This document shows, in pieces, positions 5,645-7,511 of a stretch of DNA of 7,511 bases. Position 1 is the first letter of the stretch; every line of letters begins with the position of its first letter. A model generated the notes under the pieces. That model was not told the DNA's origin. It saw nothing but the letters and a program-made list of their open reading frames with translations, and searched no databases. A program made the translations under genes and the position numbers. The DNA is from Sporomusa sp. (GTDB taxonomy: Bacteria; Bacillota_C; Negativicutes; Sporomusales; Sporomusaceae). The stretch is from NCBI GenBank assembly GCA_029256645.1, contig JAQSXM010000157.1, positions 1 through 7,511 on the forward strand, given 5' to 3'.

Positions 5645-6184
5645 ATGTCTGTTAAAGTTGGTCAAAAAGCCCCCGATTTTGTTATGACGACTACCAGTAA
5701 TATGGAAACTCTGGAGCATGTTGCCAAGCTGGAGGATTTTCAGGGAAAATGGTTGGTGCTATTTTTTTATCCGCTTGACTTTACCTTTGTTTGTCCTACT
5801 GAGATTCTTGGCTTTAACACAAGGCTGGCTGAATTTGAAAGTCTGGGAGCCTCTTTACTTGGTGTCAGTACCGACAGTGTATATTCACACCGGGCCTGGA
5901 TCAAGTCTTCCAGAGGCGACGGTGGTCTGGGCGGTTATCTTAACTACCCCCTGGCTTCTGATATCACCAAACGGGTATCCCGGGATTACGGTGTTCTGAT
6001 TGAAGAGGAAGGGATTGCCCTCAGAGGTTTGTTTATCATCGATCCGGATGGCATACTCCGCTACCAGGTTGTCAGCGATTTGAATGTGGGACGCAGTGTA
6101 GAAGAAGTGGTGCGGGTCCTGAGTGCACTGCAAACCGGTGGCCTGTGCCCTATTGACTGGCACCCTGGCGATAAAACCCTCTAA
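5645..6184 (+). CDS. 2-Cys peroxiredoxin, AhpC/Prx1 type
   Basis: The 179-residue cytoplasmic enzyme reduces peroxides using a peroxidatic cysteine that forms a disulfide with the resolving cysteine of the partner subunit. The peroxidatic site is FYPLDFTFVCPTE, with P43, T47 and C50; the arginine is R127 in GIALRGLFIID. The resolving cysteine is C168 in GGLCPIDWHPGD. The GGLG motif (93-97) and this C-terminal tail are typical of the robust, overoxidation-prone members, but no YF motif follows. Length is normal. I start at ATG 5645 rather than the in-frame GTG at 5633, because AAAGGTG (5629-5635) is the ribosome binding site and includes that GTG. No ahpF follows; the gene stands alone, so reduction probably comes from a thioredoxin-like system elsewhere. 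A Fur/PerR-type operator implies control by peroxide or iron. Confidence 0.95.
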   Translation: MSVKVGQKAPDFVMTTTSNMETLEHVAKLEDFQGKWLVLFFYPLDFTFVCPTEILGFNTRLAEFESLGASLLGVSTDSVYSHRAWIKSSRGDGGLGGYLNYPLASDITKRVSRDYGVLIEEEGIALRGLFIIDPDGILRYQVVSDLNVGRSVEEVVRVLSALQTGGLCPIDWHPGDKTL

Positions 6185-6204
6185 TACATATAACATCGAT
6201 TAAT

Positions 6205-6247
6205 AACAGATCCTCTCATCGTCATCTGCGGTGAGAGGATCTGTTTT
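6205..6247. terminator. Terminator of ahpC overlapping the 3' end of the HD-GYP gene
   Basis: A perfect 14-bp stem (6205-6218 with 6232-6245) has a 13-base loop that can add three more pairs. On the plus strand TTTT (6244-6247) and a T-rich CATATTTCTTT follow. The HD-GYP stop codon (6222-6224) sits in the loop, and the arm at 6232-6245 is the last codons of that gene. Toward the minus strand the tail is poor in T. Confidence 0.85.
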
Positions 6248-7301
6248 CATATTTCTTTGTCAGAGCAAGCACTTCTTTTTCCGACATGACATGATTAATG
6301 AAACTTGTTAAGTTTTTTGCCAATTCAATTTCTACCCATTCAGCCTGGAAGATACCCTTTGCATCTGTGATTACCGTTATTGTCGGTCTTGCCTGCAATT
6401 TTGGCCTGGCTTCGGTGACAACGCCAATAAAACCGCTATCAAGGACAACAAACGTTCCCAGCGGGTAAAGGGGTGCTTTGGCTAAGAATATATCAGCAAT
6501 TTCTTTGTCCAGGTAGGTTCCGCTCATAGACATGATTGCTTCATAAGCCTGATGTGGCAAGAGAGCCTGACCTTTTGGGAAGTCGGATACGATGGTGTCA
6601 TAGGCGTCAGCCACTGCCGTAATTCGGGCATATTCATGCAGCTGCTCCCCGCTGATGCCGCGTGGGTAGCCGGTTCCGTCCACCTTCTCATGATGCTGGT
6701 ATATTACATGACTTGCAACGATGGAATAGTCACGGAGTTTCCGGGCGTATTCGAAGCCTTTGTGTGGATGATCCTCTTCGCGGACATTGCCATTGTCCAG
6801 AACCTTGCCGATATCGTGCAGTAAGGCGCCCATAACAAGTTCTTGCATCTTTGCCGAGTTATATTCCATATCACTGGCGATAACCGCGGCCAGTGCCGCC
6901 ACATTAATACAATGACTGTAAACATAATCGTCAGCAGTAACGGTAGTATCCAGCCGGATGAGCTGGTTGCTCTTTACGGTTTCAATAATTGTTTTGGCCA
7001 TGATATAAATGCTGTGTACATCGATGAGTTTCCCCTCTTTAGCATTGTCGAAAGAGGTTTTCAGGATTCTGATTGCTTCTGTTCTTTTATCTTCAGGCAG
7101 GGTTTCCTCATAGACTAACCCGATGCGTTCAATAATTGGGTTGGTTACAAATAAATTCAAAACACCAAGATTATGTATTTTTTTGATATAACTTGCGCTC
7201 AGGCGGATACGGCTGCCCAAGAGCACCCGGCCATCTGCGGTACACAGGCGTGTGTATGTAGTCATTCCTTCGGCTAAATTATTGATAGATACTTTTTGCA
7301 T
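6222..7301 (-). CDS. HD-GYP domain c-di-GMP phosphodiesterase
   Basis: The 359-residue protein has no membrane segment or signal peptide and should act in the cytoplasm, hydrolysing c-di-GMP to pGpG and GMP. The N-terminal 110 residues (MQKVSINNLAEGMTTYTRL...) form a short domain common in Firmicute HD-GYP proteins. The HD-GYP core follows, about residues 120-275. H130, then the HD pair H162-D163 in GALLHDIGK, D177-H178 and HHEKVDGTGYP (203-213) are all present, so the metal-binding and GYP residues look complete. A small C-terminal beta-rich segment (280-340) follows. GAGGCG lies about seven bases before the ATG. The gene is monocistronic as far as visible, convergent with ahpC. It is preceded by a c-di-GMP-I riboswitch and terminator, so its own substrate probably controls its transcription. 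It has no receiver domain, so the signal it integrates is unclear. Confidence 0.95.
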   Translation of the reverse strand: MQKVSINNLAEGMTTYTRLCTADGRVLLGSRIRLSASYIKKIHNLGVLNLFVTNPIIERIGLVYEETLPEDKRTEAIRILKTSFDNAKEGKLIDVHSIYIMAKTIIETVKSNQLIRLDTTVTADDYVYSHCINVAALAAVIASDMEYNSAKMQELVMGALLHDIGKVLDNGNVREEDHPHKGFEYARKLRDYSIVASHVIYQHHEKVDGTGYPRGISGEQLHEYARITAVADAYDTIVSDFPKGQALLPHQAYEAIMSMSGTYLDKEIADIFLAKAPLYPLGTFVVLDSGFIGVVTEARPKLQARPTITVITDAKGIFQAEWVEIELAKNLTSFINHVMSEKEVLALTKKYENRSSHRR

Positions 7302-7394
7302 TGGTTCGCCTCGCTTATTTATAAGTTATCTTAACGCTGGGAATCTTCTGGGCATATTTCTTCGTTTCTACCCGATTTTACGTTTGAAATTAAA

Positions 7395-7424
7395 TGGCAT
7401 CAATCTGCAGACAGATTGATGCCA
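7395..7424 (-). terminator. Expression-platform terminator of the c-di-GMP riboswitch
   Basis: A perfect 13-bp stem TGGCATCAATCTG/CAGATTGATGCCA with a four-base loop is followed on the minus strand by TTTAATTT. On the plus strand the flank is AAAACGAA, so only the minus-strand direction is a terminator. It sits 20 bases after the aptamer and about 93 bases before the HD-GYP start. Confidence 0.8.
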
Positions 7425-7444
7425 AAACGAATTACAATTAAATT

Positions 7445-7511
7445 GCAACCTGGCAGTCATAGACCATGTCCTTAGACCCATAGCTTTGCGTCCTTATCTT
7501 TCGGTAAGTTT
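7445..7511 (-). promoter_or_regulatory. c-di-GMP-I (GEMM) riboswitch aptamer, 5' end cut by window edge
   Basis: The minus strand reads AAACTTACCGAAAGATAAG, a P2 hairpin closed by a GAAA tetraloop. The conserved GGACGCAAAGC comes next. The P3 side, GGGTCTAAGG ... TATGACTGCCAGGTTGC, completes the pattern. These blocks, in this order, are the signature of the GEMM-I family that binds c-di-GMP. About 10-20 bases of the 5' P1 strand and the promoter lie beyond the window. A hairpin terminator and an HD-GYP phosphodiesterase gene follow directly. Confidence 0.9.

Noticed and set aside
6552..7118. Plus-strand open frames inside the HD-GYP gene
   Set aside because: They are antisense shadows of a well-supported coding sequence and lack family features and start signals.
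1..7511. CRISPR array, tRNA/rRNA gene, insertion sequence or phage module
   Set aside because: I saw no regularly spaced repeats, cloverleaf, transposase wording, target-site duplications or phage-type genes.

Overview
The window looks like chromosomal DNA of a Firmicute. It carries a T-box leader, strong AGGAGGT-type ribosome binding sites, sigma-A promoters with near-consensus boxes, a c-di-GMP-I riboswitch with an intrinsic terminator, and LysR, HD-GYP and peroxiredoxin genes. The mix would suit an anaerobic, motile or biofilm-forming lineage such as the Negativicutes (Sporomusa/Pelosinus type), but that placement is an inference from gene style, not from a marker gene.

Left part (1-2240): a LysR-type regulator (minus strand, C-terminus cut by the window edge) is divergent from a sodium:solute symporter gene (SSS1, 767-2164). 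The 131-bp gap holds overlapping candidate promoters and an inverted repeat that could be the LysR operator.

Middle (2228-3365): about 1.1 kb without an intact gene. It holds the wreck of a second, different LysR gene on the minus strand (2228 to about 2815; several frame changes, no DNA-binding domain) and a hairpin-rich stretch with a REP-like motif. Next come a textbook sigma-A promoter (2968-2997) and a T-box leader. The leader has one Stem I but two complete T-box/antiterminator modules in tandem (3196-3222 and 3259-3285), each followed by its own terminator-like hairpin and T tract. This unusual leader precedes a second sodium:solute symporter (SSS2, 3366-4769), so SSS2 is predicted to respond to an uncharged tRNA while its paralogue SSS1 is probably under LysR control.

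Right part (4793-6245): SSS2 and a single-cysteine peroxiredoxin gene (minus, 4857-5315) converge on a perfect 18-bp bidirectional terminator. That peroxiredoxin is divergent from a typical 2-Cys AhpC/Prx1 peroxiredoxin (5645-6184). The AhpC gene has a clear promoter and a Fur/PerR-type 15-bp operator over its predicted transcription start.

Right edge (6222-7511): a catalytically complete HD-GYP c-di-GMP phosphodiesterase (minus strand) lies downstream of a c-di-GMP-I (GEMM) riboswitch, whose 5' end is cut by the window, and a 13-bp intrinsic terminator. This suggests direct feedback by the second messenger on its own hydrolase. The HD-GYP stop codon sits in the loop of the hairpin that ends the convergent ahpC transcript.

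No rRNA, tRNA, CRISPR array, transposase or phage gene is visible. The most unusual element is the single-sensor, double-antiterminator T-box.
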